A stretch of DNA of 64,000 nucleotides from Carallia brachiata (taxonomy: Eukaryota > Streptophyta > Magnoliopsida > Malpighiales > Rhizophoraceae): positions 2,298,783-2,362,782 of the forward strand of contig JADCRB010000048.1 in the NCBI GenBank assembly GCA_021464245.1, written 5' to 3'. The translations under genes and the position numbers were made by a program. The stretch's first letter is position 1; each line of letters begins with the position of its first letter. Positions 24,129 to 36,200 of this stretch are shown here, piece by piece. The notes under the pieces are model-generated. The model made no database searches, was not told the DNA's origin, and was given only the letters and a program-made list of their open reading frames with translations.

Positions 24129-27013
24129 AAAATAAATGAAAAAAACATTGTAAAAATTCCTATATTATGAAATAATAATTAAGAAATATACTGCAAGGGT
24201 AATATCATGCACAAAAACGCAAACCATTTATGAAAATGTGAATACCAACTAGGTTTATTCTGATTCGCATTAATGCATGGACTAAATTTCAGGTTTACTC
24301 TTTGATTACGAGTGCTTGAATCTTTTGGTGAATGGTAATTCTGCAAATGTAGCTTTTCGTCCAAAGCAGAGGAGCAAATAGTTCTTCCTTTGATTGTATT
24401 GTCACGCCAAAGTTATCGTGTCTTTGGGTGATATAAACATCAATATATGTATCACGTGTTATATGTCTTGTGGGGAGAAAATAATTGCTAATACTTTTTG
24501 GGGCTTTTGTCTCATTCAATTTTTAAATTTTTATTTGATTTCAGTTACAGAGCACAAAAGTTGTAGCCAACTTGCAAGCGGATTCAAGTGACAAAGTTAC
24601 CTCACAAAACACAAAGAAAGCTGGCAAACCAGAAGCAGAATTGAATGTAAAGAAAAGTGATGATGGGGTAAATATTTTTCAGTCTTGAGTTTTTCTTTGT
24701 AATTGTCTGAGTTCCTTTTAATGCTCAGCGTTGATGCCATATGCTATTTCATTTTCAGCCTTTAGTTTTCATTGTTCTTTGTTATCTACCTATGATACGT
24801 TATTAAATGTTGTTATATTGATACATATTTCAATATCAGTAATATTATATACTTTTTTCAGCATAGGCAGATATAGTGGTAAAACTAAGAAGATGATACT
24901 TAATTATTTTGTTTGTTTCAATCATTACTTCACAATCATGGTCCATTCTCGCAAGATAACGTCTCTTTGGTGTTGTTTGGAGCTTATAGAAAACTGCTAT
25001 GGGGAATAAGGAATCCGCCCTAGAGAAGAAGGGGTCACCTGTGATAGAGGCAGTTGAGAAGGACAAAGAAGTAAATGTCAGCGTGCTGAATATACAGGTT
25101 GGTCTTATACGCAAGGCATGGAAGCATCCATCTGCTGATAGGTATACTTATGATTCCTCTTTCTTTTCTTCCATGGGCTTGTTCTATTCATGGAAGTAAA
25201 TTCCCATTGCAATTAACCTTAGTGAGGCAGTTTAGAACCATTGAAAACTTTTGCTGCATGGTGCAAACTAGTGATTATTTCTTCCCCTTTTTTTTAACTT
25301 TTTGATCAATTATTCAGTTTATTGGTTGAGGAATAGATGTTGGTGATGCCAAATTGAGGCAGGTGGTCAGTGGTTTAGCAAAGTATTGTAACCCAGATGA
25401 GTTGATGGTATGATTAATTGTAAATGCCTGTCAAAATAAACTTCATCTATTTCAGCTCCTTCTGTCTATATAGGCAACTCTTCTTTTGTTTCTAAGCCAT
25501 TGTTTTATTTGTGTTTGTATTATCCCATGAAGAATCGTCGTGTGGTGCTGATCACAAATGTTAAACCTGGAAAGCTGCGGGATGTGATGTCAGAAGGACT
25601 GGTATTTTTTTTTCCTCTTAAATTGAACTTTTTTAAAAAATATACTTGACAGCTTGAATTTAACTGGTCTCTCATTTCCTTTCACCAAAAGAACCTATTT
25701 ATCCTAGCTATAGTGGTTGAAGTGTGCAAGGGTGTTTTTCTTCTTCTCTAATTCTGTATTGATAAGAAGGAAAGAAAGTAGGATAGAAAAGATTGTGTGA
25801 GGGGAAGAAGGGTTCTGTTCCTTTATCTCACATCTTGCCTCTCTCCTCCTATGCCAAACATAGTGAATGCACTTAGTTCATTCACATTACAAAGTGAAGG
25901 ATGTTGATGCATCATGGATATCTATGTATGTTTACAATTCCAAAATTTTCAGGTCCTATGCGCTTCCAACGAAGATCATACTGTTGTGGAGCCTTTGATA
26001 CCTCCAGAAAGTGCAAAAATAGGAGAGCGCATCTCATTTTCAGGGTAAGCATGCAGATAACTTAAAGCTAATAAGATCATTTGAGTCGCCATTTTCTCTC
26101 TGCAGTTTTTGAAAACATATCTGAAAGTGGTTATGCAGAACATGCATTAGAAATTGTTAATAGCTAGCACATAGTGGATAGCCAGCATTCCATGCAATAT
26201 TTTGCCACTAAATATTTTGATGGGTTGAAAGTCCGTTTGGCCTTTGTTGACCGACATTGTGCTTTTTGAAGGTCAGAAGGTTATGCATGGCAAAACTGAA
26301 GGGTTGGCTATTGTTTGGCATTGGGTGTCACCTTGAAAATAATCTTTACACCTCTATTTAGCAAACAGCAGCATCATATGTTCTTTTTGTCCTTGTCTAC
26401 GCATCACCATATTATGTGATTTTCTCCTGAAACTAAATTTACACGTAAACATTCTAATGTTTTCATCTAGGATTGATGGTAAGCCAGAGGATGTTCTAAA
26501 TCCAAAAAAGAAGCAGTTTGAGAAAATAGCACCGGTATGTTGTTCAAACTCTAGCAGTAGGCTGATACTCTGGAGTTCTTTGTGTGAGTGGGAGTGTTGA
26601 GTTAGCTTGTGCCTACTGTATTTGACATTTTAATCACCATGCTCAGTTTCTTCTCTTGGTTTTTGAACAGAGTATCGTGATTCAGAATGATAAAAATTTA
26701 TAGTGATTGAATTGGTTGGTTTTGGGATGCAGTTCCCAGTTTGGATCTGCAATCCACTATATGCAAGGATCATTTAATTGGACAATACCCAATCCTATGC
26801 TGACTGTATAAGTTTTCTTTTTGGTCATTGCACATCAATAATTGTCCCTTGTGGTTTGTTATGTCAGTGCTCTGTACCAATTTGATCATGGGTATTTCAT
26901 GCGTGCAGAATCTTTTCACCGATGACAAGGGTGTGGCTACATTTAAGGGAATACCATTCATGACATCTGGTGGGCCATGTACGTCGTCAATCCCAAAGGC
27001 GAGTATCAAATGA
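20904..27013 (+). CDS. AIMP1/Arc1p-like tRNA-binding protein (EMAPII/OB-fold), frame broken
   Basis: Twelve coding exons: 20904-20987, 21402-21500, 21642-21812, 22242-22305, 22852-22917, 24545-24667, 24990-25141, 25318-25407, 25533-25601, 25953-26044, 26471-26534, 26909-27013, all with GT-AG introns. The N-terminal ~120 residues are GST-C-like (ESFPVPSQE…AADVIVFAAIHSSV style). A Lys-rich linker follows, then a C-terminal tRNA-binding OB fold (VGLIRKAWKHPSAD, ITNVKPGKLRDVMS, KPEDVLNPKKKQ, PFMTSGGPCTSSIPKA). It closely resembles Arabidopsis At2g40660. The family binds tRNA and docks aminoacyl-tRNA synthetases in the cytosol. Exon 4 is two bases short (about 22281-22296) and exon 8 one base short with an in-frame TAG (about 25329-25335). 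Adding those three bases makes the exon sum a multiple of three (393 aa). It is a recent pseudogene or carries assembly errors. Confidence 0.88.
21042..21066 (+). repeat. (CTT)n microsatellite in intron 1
   Basis: About eight tandem CTT triplets lie in the first intron of the AIMP1-like gene. It is a pyrimidine tract with no coding role. Confidence 0.8.
24079..24126 (+). repeat. (TA)n microsatellite in an intron
   Basis: A near-perfect run of about 24 TA dinucleotides lies in the intron between exons 5 and 6 of the AIMP1-like gene. It is likely length-polymorphic. Confidence 0.9.
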
Positions 27014-27746
27014 TAGTGATAACTCAGAGTTCCTTAACTGTTTACAGGTTCCCAGCCGTCGGAATTTTGAGCTCCATTTGTTCTGTATTGGATGCTAGAC
27101 GCATGTGAAACCGGTGCGTAGCTATTGAATGGCACCATGAAGGCCAATGGTTTCGCATGACAGTGCATTCATTTCTGCCCTAATGTTACCAATGAATGGG
27201 GAAAATGTGTTCTTGATAAGCGTCTATTTTAGATTTCTAAAAAAATTTGATGATTCCTGTTACTCTGGACCAACTACGACCGCAGCTTTTTAAAGGCAGC
27301 GACTGCCACCAACTTGAACTCTCTGATCTTTCTTCAGGTTCAGTTAGTTTTTGCTATTTTTTCCTGGATTAGTTAGGTGTTTGAGCCCCGGCATTCGTAG
27401 ATCAGTCCCCGGATATCTGATATATCAGTCCCCGATTATCTGACAAGTGCGGCAATTGACAAGCCACGGCAACTTGCCAAGCTAATCGGGTTTGCAGATT
27501 GGCTGGCAATATGCCATATGTGCACCAGATGGGCCTCCATCCAATAATAGAAAAAATGGAGGACGCTGAAGTACAAATGGTCAATCGGAAGAGTGAGAAC
27601 AATAGCCCATCTTCCTTATTCGAGGAATCGAGGTCGTTTATTTTCTTGTCAAACAATCAAAGAGCCGCATATGCATTTATTAAGCTGGGGAACAATCGAT
27701 TAATTACTTAATTAATGATAAATATAATCGAGTGAAGAGAATGATT
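27014..27746. other. 3' flank of the AIMP1-like gene
   Basis: Probable 3' UTR to about 27370, then intergenic DNA. A 20-bp phrase starting atcagtccccg occurs in tandem at 27401-27420 and 27424-27443 (18 of 20 identical). No gene is seen. Confidence 0.5.
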
Positions 27747-28790
27747 TTTTTTATTTGGTTGAAAAGGGAGGGATCAACTCAAGAAAGGAGTATTTAAGGA
27801 ACAACAGCGTGCCGAATTGCCACGCCGCACATGTCCTCTCTGAGAATAGTGGAAGCTCTAGGAAGCTGCAATGTTATTAAACCAAACTCTTGATCAAGTG
27901 CCATCGAAGCGAAGAGGTCCGCCAACGGACTACCCTCCCTATGTATGTGGCTAAACTGGACAACCCAGTCCTTCACCAAAAGTTCTCTACACCCTTGCAC
28001 CAAATTAGTCAATGGATGAGAGATCAGACATCCTTTCTGCACTAAATCCAACACTGCCCTCAAATCTGACTCCACAATGACCCTTCTGAATCCAGACACC
28101 CAGGCAAGAAGCAAGCCTTGGTATATGGCCCACACTTTTGCCGTAAAGGCAGAACATGTGCCAACATTATGCATGAAGCCCCCCAACCAAGAACCAAAGT
28201 GATCACGTACCACCCCAGCTGCTGCAGCCTGTTTCGGAGAACCTCGAATAGCACCATGGGGATTCACCTTCACCCAAACCCTTGGTGGCGCTATCCAACT
28301 AACCAGATTCCATTCCCTCTGAAGTCTACCTGCCAAGACATCCTGCTGTAACCAAGCATCACAAAATTCCTGAGCTTGCTCCCCTGATAAAGACACGCTG
28401 AATGTGGAAGCCCCATTCTCCTCCAAATTGCCACTTCATTCCGCCATCGCCATGGCCACCACACCACCACCGAGAAGATGACTCCCCAATTGCTGCTATC
28501 ATCAAACCCGAAATGAGCCGACAGGTTCTGCATAAACCAGTCAGGGAACGTAGCATGGAAAAAAGACACGAAATTGCGGTGCCACAAAGGGATTCCATAT
28601 AGAGGTGGCAACTGAACAGTCCCTCAATAAGTAGGATAAAGTTTCCGGCAGATTCTTACACAAACGATAAGTAGTCTCTTGTGTCATTCCACGTTTGCAC
28701 CATAAAGAGATTGATTTGGTGAAGAATGCTGTCTGTCCCTTTGCTAACCAATAGTTATTATGGGTGATAATTCGTCTCTCTTATAAACAG
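27747..28790 (-). mobile_element. 5'-truncated LINE with zf-RVT and dead RNase H
   Basis: On the minus strand a zinc-binding RVT-type segment (LPETLSYLLRDC…A..IWNPF, about 28690-28590) precedes an RNase H-like domain (about 28260-27850), the usual C-terminal order of plant L1 LINEs. The frame changes near 28430-28590. In RNase H the first catalytic aspartate of KVNxDGA is replaced (KVNPHGAIRG) and the AE motif reads AKVWAIYQGL, while the later VESDLRAV aspartate remains. The enzyme is therefore inactive. The 3' end is an A-tail (T-run on the plus strand at about 27745-27753). A weak target duplication is possible: gagtgaagag at 27731 against gagtgacgaa at 28859. The reverse transcriptase itself is lost. 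Confidence 0.75.
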
Positions 28791-29457
28791 ATTTTGTTAA
28801 GAAAAAATTTTGTTGATAACCAAAGAAAAAACGTAAAAAGATGGTGCTCATAAATAAAGAGTGACGAAAAATAAATAAATAAATAAGCATTTAATCAGTC
28901 GAACTAAATCTAGATTTAATATATTTAAATTTAATTTGTTTATTTTTTCAAGTTGAGTCTATTTTTTCAAGTTGAGTTTCAAAATTTTCATAAACATATT
29001 ATTTAGTTCATAGCATTAATAAAAATAATTGAAATTATAAAAATTATTGTTATAAATAGAACTGAATTGATAAAAATGTTTATTCAATAAATTTAACAAA
29101 TTGAAAAAAATAATAGTTTTAGTGCACAATTATAAATGTAAAAAGAAGCCTAGTGTAGTAAGTACTTATATTTGTGAAATCGTAAAATGTCAAATGTGCA
29201 TAATTTAAATCTTATTTATGTAAAAAAAAATTATTTCCACTCCAATAAACCTATAAAAAATATTTTAAAGACATAAAATAATTTTTTAATAATTTTAGAA
29301 ATACTATAACAATAGTAGAGAAGGAGGAATTATGTGAATCCCAATTTCTCAATCCACATAAAATAAATTTTTAAATGATTATAAAATGAGTGCAAATAAT
29401 TTTTATTTGAATTATTTGCAAGTTCTGACAAAAAAAAAAATATTTGCAAGTTTCATT
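28791..29457. other. AT-rich intergenic DNA
   Basis: No gene, RNA or clear element is seen. The phrase tattttttcaagttgagt is tandemly duplicated at about 28940-28975. Confidence 0.5.
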
Positions 29458-29835
29458 AAGGGTGTGTTTGTTGTGTGATAGAAAGGGAGAAGAGAAAGAA
29501 AAGTATAATCATTACTATGTATTTTTTTTTTAATATTTTTTTCTTCTCACTTTCTATACTATTCCAAACAATTTTATTTTCTCTCCACTTTTTCTCTTAC
29601 AAACTACTATTCATTTTTTCTTTCACCATATTTTTTTTCCCTTCATTTTTCTATCACTCCAAACAACTTTATTTTCTCTTCACTTTTTCTATTACAAATT
29701 ACTATATATTTTTTATTCACCGTACTTTTGTTCTTTTAATTTTTTTATCACTTTAGCTTTATTTTCTCTTTATTTTATTTTATTTTATTCTTTTTTTCTA
29801 ACCATTCCACTCACTCCAAACACATTATAAGGGAA
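29458..29835. mobile_element. MITE-like element with an internal ~98-bp tandem duplication
   Basis: Edges aagggtgtgtttgttgtg and (reverse strand) aatgtgtttggagtgagtgg form a short inverted repeat. The interior repeats a unit of about 98 bp, recognisable by ccaaacaa.tttattttctct.cactttttct at about 29563 and 29661. It is pyrimidine-rich and non-coding. Assignment to a superfamily is not possible without a clean target duplication. Confidence 0.4.
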
Positions 29836-30102
29836 TCTTTCATCGTGTCTGAGACTCTGAGTTACGAACGTATTGGTTCTTTTAACACTTCTATGTACGG
29901 TGCTTTTACGCCCGACGGATTGGGAAATTTTGAGCCGCCGCTTTTGAGCCACTGCTAGGTAAAAATGCGGCTGAGCGAGTCACTGGAGCTGACGCAGCCT
30001 CTGAATATTTACATATCAACATGATACACATTCCCCGCGCAGCGGCTTCTTCTGAAACGCCGCAACAGCAGTTGCATTGCAGCAGCTGTAGACGCAGCGG
30101 CG
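29836..30102 (+). promoter_or_regulatory. 5' flank of the PPR gene
   Basis: This G+C-richer stretch directly precedes the PPR reading frame and probably holds its promoter and leader. An ATG at 30021 is out of frame with the PPR start, and no upstream in-frame ATG is convincing. No specific promoter element is claimed. Confidence 0.3.
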
Positions 30103-32614
30103 ATGATCAACGCCAAGATTAAAGCCTTGGTGGGACGAGGACAGTACAAACAAGCCCTGCGACTGTACGCCGCTACAAGTAGAAATCTTCTTCTTGCACA
30201 TTGCAAATACACATACCCTTCTCTCCTCAAGGCCTGCGCTTCCCTTTCGCTTCTCCGCCATGGTCAAGCCTTTCATTCTTCCCTTTTCACCACTGGTTTA
30301 TCCTCCGATCCATACATCACGGCCTCCCTCATCAACATGTATGTTAAATGTGGGTCTCTCCGGGATGCAGTCAATGTGTTCGATAAATCGCCTCACCCAA
30401 TATCAGAAGCAGCGGCAGAAGCTTCGGCCCGGGACGTCACCGTTTGGAATTCCCTCATCGATGGCTTCCTCCGTTTTGGACATATAAGAGAAGGGATACT
30501 TGAGTTTCGTCGTATGCAATCATTTGGTATTAGGCCTGATGCTTATTCTTTGTGTATCATGCTTGGCGAGTGTGATGGGAATTTCAGATACGCGCAAGGC
30601 AGTCAAATTCATGGTTATATTGTTAGAAACATGTTTAGTGGTGACCCTTTTTTAGGAATTGCGCTCATTAATATGTACTTTGGTTGCGGAAGACTACTGG
30701 ATGCGTGGCGTCTATTTGTGAAATTGAATGACAAGAAGGACGTTGTGGCGTGGAATGTGATGATTCGAGGGTTCGGTGACAATGGTTTGTGGGAAGATAG
30801 TTTAGAGATGTATCGTTTGGCCAAAATAGAGGACTTGAAACTTGTGTCGGTATCATTTGCCTGTTTTAGGTACCTGCTGTCAAGGTGAATTTGCGATTTT
30901 CGGCCAGCAGGTTCATTCCGATGTGATCAAAATGGGTTTTGAGTTTGATCCTTTTGTGCGTAGTTCTCTTTTGACAATGTATGCCAAGTGTGCAAAGGTT
31001 GAACATGCAGAAAGAGTTTTTGATCAAGTACTGCATAAAGAAATTGAATTGTGGAATGCAATGATCTCAGCCTACACGGGTAATGGGCTGTTTTATGATG
31101 CTTTAAAAATTTACAAGCGTATGAAATTATGTGAAATTCTGCCTGATACTTTCACGATATCAAACATATTATCATCTAGCACTATGGCTGGATTATATGA
31201 TTTGGCAGGTTGATCCACGCAGACTTAGTAAGAGGCCTATGCATGGTAATATTACTGTACATAGTGCACTGTTGACGATGTACTCTAAGTGCGGGAGTAT
31301 CGATGATGCTAAATTAGTTTTTAACACTGTCAATGAAGGGATGTGGTTGCGTGGGGTTCCTTGATATCAGGTTTCTGCCAAAATAGGAAATACAAGGAGG
31401 CTTTGGATTTTTTTCAGGCAATGAAGGAAGACGGGGTGGAACCAGATTCCGATATTATGGCGAGTGTGATCAATGCTTGCACAGGGTTAAAGGATATTAA
31501 TTTGGGTTCCAAGATGCATGGATTTGTGATGAAAGGCGGATTAAATCTGGATCATTTTGTTGCAAGTTCTCTGATGGATATGTACTCCAAATGTGGGTTC
31601 CCCAATATGTCTGGAAATGTATTTTCTGAAATGCCGCATAAGAACCTTGTGGCCTGGAATTGCATTATATCGTGCTATTGCCATAATGGTCTTCCAGAGC
31701 TGTCCATTAATCTATTCTCTCAAATCACACAACATGGTTTTTATCCAGACGCTGTCTCCATTACTAGTGTCCTTCTCGCCATTTCGTCAGTAGCAGCTTT
31801 GCTAAAAGGGAAGGCAGTTCATGGACACCTGGTAAGGCTTGGGACTCCATCTGATCTTCAAATGGAGAATAAACTAATTGATATGTATCTTAAATGTGGA
31901 TGCTTAAAGTATGCACAATGTATCTTTCAAAACATGCCACTGAAGGACCTAGTGACATGGAATTCGATGATTGCTGGCTATGGATCTCATGGGGACTACA
32001 TAAAGGCAATGAGATTATTTAATGAGATGGAATCTTGTAAAGTCAAACCTGATGATGTTACTTTCCTTTCTCTGCTATCTTCCTGTAACCATTCTGGTTT
32101 GATCGAGGAAGGTCTGAATCTGTTTCAATTGATGAGGTTCACTTATGGGATCGAGCCCACAATGGAGCATTATGTGAACATAGTTGATCTCTTGGGTCGT
32201 GCAGGACGGCTGAACGATGCTCACACTTTTGTGCAGAACATGCCCATTGAACCAGACAGCAGTATTTGGCTATCTTTGATGAGTTCCTGTCGAGTGCATC
32301 ACAACATTGAGCTTGGAGAAGAGGCAGCTAGCAAGCTATTAGAGATAGAACCGAGCAGGGGCAGCAATTATGTTCAATTCTCAAATATTTATGGAGGAGC
32401 TGAATTGTGGGAGAGGACAGCAAGCTTGTGGATGTCAATGAAAGAAAGGGGGCTGAAAAAGAGTCCCGGATGCAGTTGGATTGAAGTCAGAAATAGGCTA
32501 GATGTTTTCTTCTCTGGAGGATGTTCATCGGAGAGGACAAAAGAAGTTCATGAGATATTAAGTAGTCTAAGAAGAAATATGGTGAAAAAAGAGACAAGAG
32601 ATTTCACCGGCTAA
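30103..32614 (+). CDS. Pentatricopeptide repeat protein, PLS class with E domain, frame broken
   Basis: An intronless gene of about 838 codons, very similar in order and motifs to Arabidopsis At2g40720. It carries tandem ~35-residue PPR units, for example FTISNILSSS, ALLTMYSKCGSIDDAKLVF, WGSLISGFCQNRKYKEALDF and ITSVLLAISSVAALLKGKAVHG. A C-terminal E-type extension (GCSWIEV…VFFSGG) follows, with no DYW deaminase. Such proteins bind organelle RNA, usually for C-to-U editing with a separate deaminase, in mitochondria or plastids. Four small deletions break the frame: two bases near 30865, one G near 31205, one A near 31230 and one A near 31341. Adding five bases makes the length divisible by three. 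The last 423 codons are intact. This is a decayed copy or a sequence with uncorrected indels. Confidence 0.9.
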
Positions 32615-33213
32615 TCTTTTAGGAGTGATCTGGAATTTCCAAGGTTCCAGAGATATAAAGTAGTCATGGCTTAGAGCTTCATATTGGAGCTTTCATATAT
32701 GCTTCAAAACTATAGGTATCACTGGGGAAGAAAAATGCCCGGCACGCAATGATCTTCTCATACCGGCATGCAATGTTCTTTTCACGACAATCAAGAATTC
32801 GGAAACACCTGACAATAAATTTCGGCATATAAAATAATACGTAAATTTCTACATGTAATAGCATCAAAGATGCTATATAAAAGATCTTTTGTCCATTCTA
32901 CAAAACTGATTTGGCATCTTACATTGACAGTATGTTTACAAGTGTTTGGAATTTGTTTATCAGGAGATTAAGTTGCAGTTTAAACTAATTAATATGAACA
33001 CAACCAAAGTAATCTAGCAGACTACAGAACCAATTGTAGTCTGCTAGAACAAAATGGACAAGACACCACTTTTGTAGAAAAGAATGATATTACAGATCCA
33101 ATGTGTTCAACCCATGGTGGACAGGGCTCACTGCATTTTACTGAGGAAACCAGTCACCAGTGTAAAAAATGTACACGAGCAGTTTTCACTCCTTGCCCTA
33201 TTTTGTCATGAAA
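32615..33213. other. Intergenic between convergent genes
   Basis: This is the tail-to-tail interval between the PPR gene and the SCYL1-like gene and presumably holds both 3' UTRs. No coding sequence is seen. Confidence 0.6.
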
Positions 33214-36200
33214 TTATACCCCAGATGAGGACGTCCGGTTTATCTTTTGCGCACCCAGTTTAGGAGCTGCAGGTTTAACCCCTCGACCTCTAGCAGCTGA
33301 CAATGGTTTGGCCCTTGTAGTGGGTGGGGGAGCAGCAATGGCAGTCCAGGGGTCGTCATCATCAACTGAGGCAGTTGCTTTAACATTCAAAGGCTTTGAT
33401 GCTGTTTTCGGAGCAGGAGCCGCAATGGATCCCCATAAATCATCATCTTCATCTTTTGTCACCTTCACTGTATTTTTCGGTCGCAAGCTTGCAGCTGAAG
33501 AAGGGATGAAGTAACCATTAATACAATTCTTGAATGTCTGGTTAACATTCGCGTATAACCAAAATCCATCAATATTCCTGCATGCAATAATCTATAAGAA
33601 TAGAAATATTTTTCTATTTAATTCTTTCTACAGTTCCTCATTTTCTTACAAGCTAGGTTGATATCTTACTGAGCATTCTGATAGATGTGTGAAGCACTTA
33701 AAAGCTACATCAGAAGAACAAGACATTACAAGGAGAAAGAGCACCATAAAAAAGGGGAAAGCTAGGAGGACATAGAAAATAGACATAACGTAGTCATGGG
33801 CAGTAGAAACTTTTTTTTTGTTTAAATCAAGGCTTAGAGTAATACTAAGCACATTTTGGGTTACACTACATCCGTTTAGGGTTTAGGTTAAAAAAAATGA
33901 ATTTTTCATTATTTTTTAAAGGCTAAACTTATTGCTATGGTTACTCTATGACTATTTTCTATGTCTTCCTAGTAGGACTCCCATAAAATAGGCAAAATAA
34001 AACCTGCATAAAAAAAGAATGCAGCTCAAAAGTAGTCGTGATCAATCATCATCCCAAACGGTCACAAACAAATAACCAACATTATGATTCATTCCATAAT
34101 CAGCCACTAGGATCAGAACTCTCAAAGAAGGAAGTTCCTCAGTTTCACCAATAACTCCAATTATTCATATGCGATATGATGATACTACCTTGCGGTTTTG
34201 GCAAAGAAGCTGGCTGGGTGACGGGCCGTTTTTGAGCAGCTTGGATGTTTGCAAGGGCCGGAGATGGCTTTGGTTCTTCGAGAGGTTCAATATCATCCCA
34301 CCCATCTTTATCACTCTCATGCTCTTCATGAATTCCATTCTCAATTTCTCCCCACCCATCTGTCGAAGTAGGGGACACAGGTACTGGTTGGTCGGCCAAG
34401 TCCATGACGGAATTTACACTGGCTGGTGCAGTACTTGGAGTATCCATCACTATAATTGCAGCAGAAAAAACATCAGATCTTAAGTTACTATATAACAATA
34501 GCACAGAATGGGCAGGAAATAATGGTGCAGAGACCCAATGCTTGAACAACACCATACCAATGGACATGAACAGCTAATGACACCTGATAACTACATTGCC
34601 AAAATGAACTGCAAAATGTGCTTGAACTAATCCCTTTGTCATATTTAATTTTATAAAATAATCTTCTTCTTGTACTCCATTAGCCTGAGTTTATATAATC
34701 CAATAGAAAAATAAATGATGTATCTAAAAATGGAAAACTAAATGCACACATCCATAATTAGGAGTATGCAGGTTCTTTGGCTATGATTTTACCATCAAGA
34801 TTGGCAACCCCGCATCTGAAGCATATTTTCCTCTCTAAGGGCACATAGAATACCTAACATGTAAACAAGATTCATACCTAAGCTTTCATTGGAGGTTGCA
34901 GAAGTCAAAGATATGCCAGAATTTGCAGAAGCGATCGGAGCTTGCTCAGAAGGTTTACCTTTGAGAACCAGGGAATTCATGGCCCATCTACGTGGAAGAT
35001 AGACTCCAAAGTCAACAAAATTATACATTGTCATAATATATGTGAAGGAGGACCATTTTAAATAAAATTTAAACAGTAGCATACCTTAGATGAAGTGCAT
35101 AAATTATAAATTACAACCTCCAGTCACGATTGAACAATTCAAAAAATTGATGGTGGAGAAAATAAAGGGAATATCTATTACTTGGAATATGCAACAGCAA
35201 GTCAAATAGAAGATACTGGATAAAGAAAACTATAGATCCCAGGATATTATGAATATGAAACTGCTGAAAAAATGTAATTAACTAGCAACAAAGTCCAAAA
35301 ATGAAAGATGTGAGAGGAGTGGGGGGGGGGAATGGAGTCCAATGAACAAGTAGAAATTTAAATGTGAAAAAAAAAAGGTAGAGTAGACAAAATTGCCTTT
35401 TTTTTTTTAATAATTAAAAAAAAAAGCAAAAGTAATACTTCAAAATGGCTGTAACAACCATGCCTTATGGGGACCACCAAACAGCATGATCTAACACACT
35501 GGCATAATAATACGTCAAAATAGACTAACCCAAGTAAACTGGAATTTCCTGGTATGGAAGATATTCCCACATTTGCAGTAGCAGAGCTGTCTCCAGCATT
35601 TGTCTTCAACGGCAAAAAAAGAGAATATGTTAATATAACAAAATATTATTGACTGCACATGAAGGCTATTTCGTTAAATCAGAACCAATTTAAATACATT
35701 TTGATGCACGTATATGAACATCAAGCTATGAGCAAGTAATAGGAGAAAAGCAAGGCAGAAGAGAAAAAGAATGGAGGCCACCAAATTAAGATTGAATTAT
35801 AGTGACTTAGTCAAAATAAAACCATGAGGCAAATGAAACTGGTTTCTTTGTCGCAACAAACCTAAATGTAAATTCTGAGGAATAATTGAAATGTGATTGT
35901 CTTTTAATTACAAGGTGAGTAATTTCTTCACCAAGTGGATGCAAAACAGAATTAAGAGGCAAAGCGCCAAAAGGTTAGGCTCCTTCCTCATCTCAAGACT
36001 GTGACTGATCAAGGCATATACTGGGCTCCCAAGACATTTAAATGAAAGCAAACTCTATGATTGGCAAAAGAATGCTGGCAGAGGCACAAAAAAATTGGCT
36101 GGGTTATGTACGATGACAGCAGACGACCATACAGGCTAACGGAGTGCAAGTTCATGGTAGCACAAAGCAATAAACCCTTTCACCGAGGATAGCATGTATG

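Noticed and set aside
29475..29756. 93-codon Phe-rich frame
   Set aside because: It is a translation of T-rich MITE sequence with an internal duplication, not a protein.
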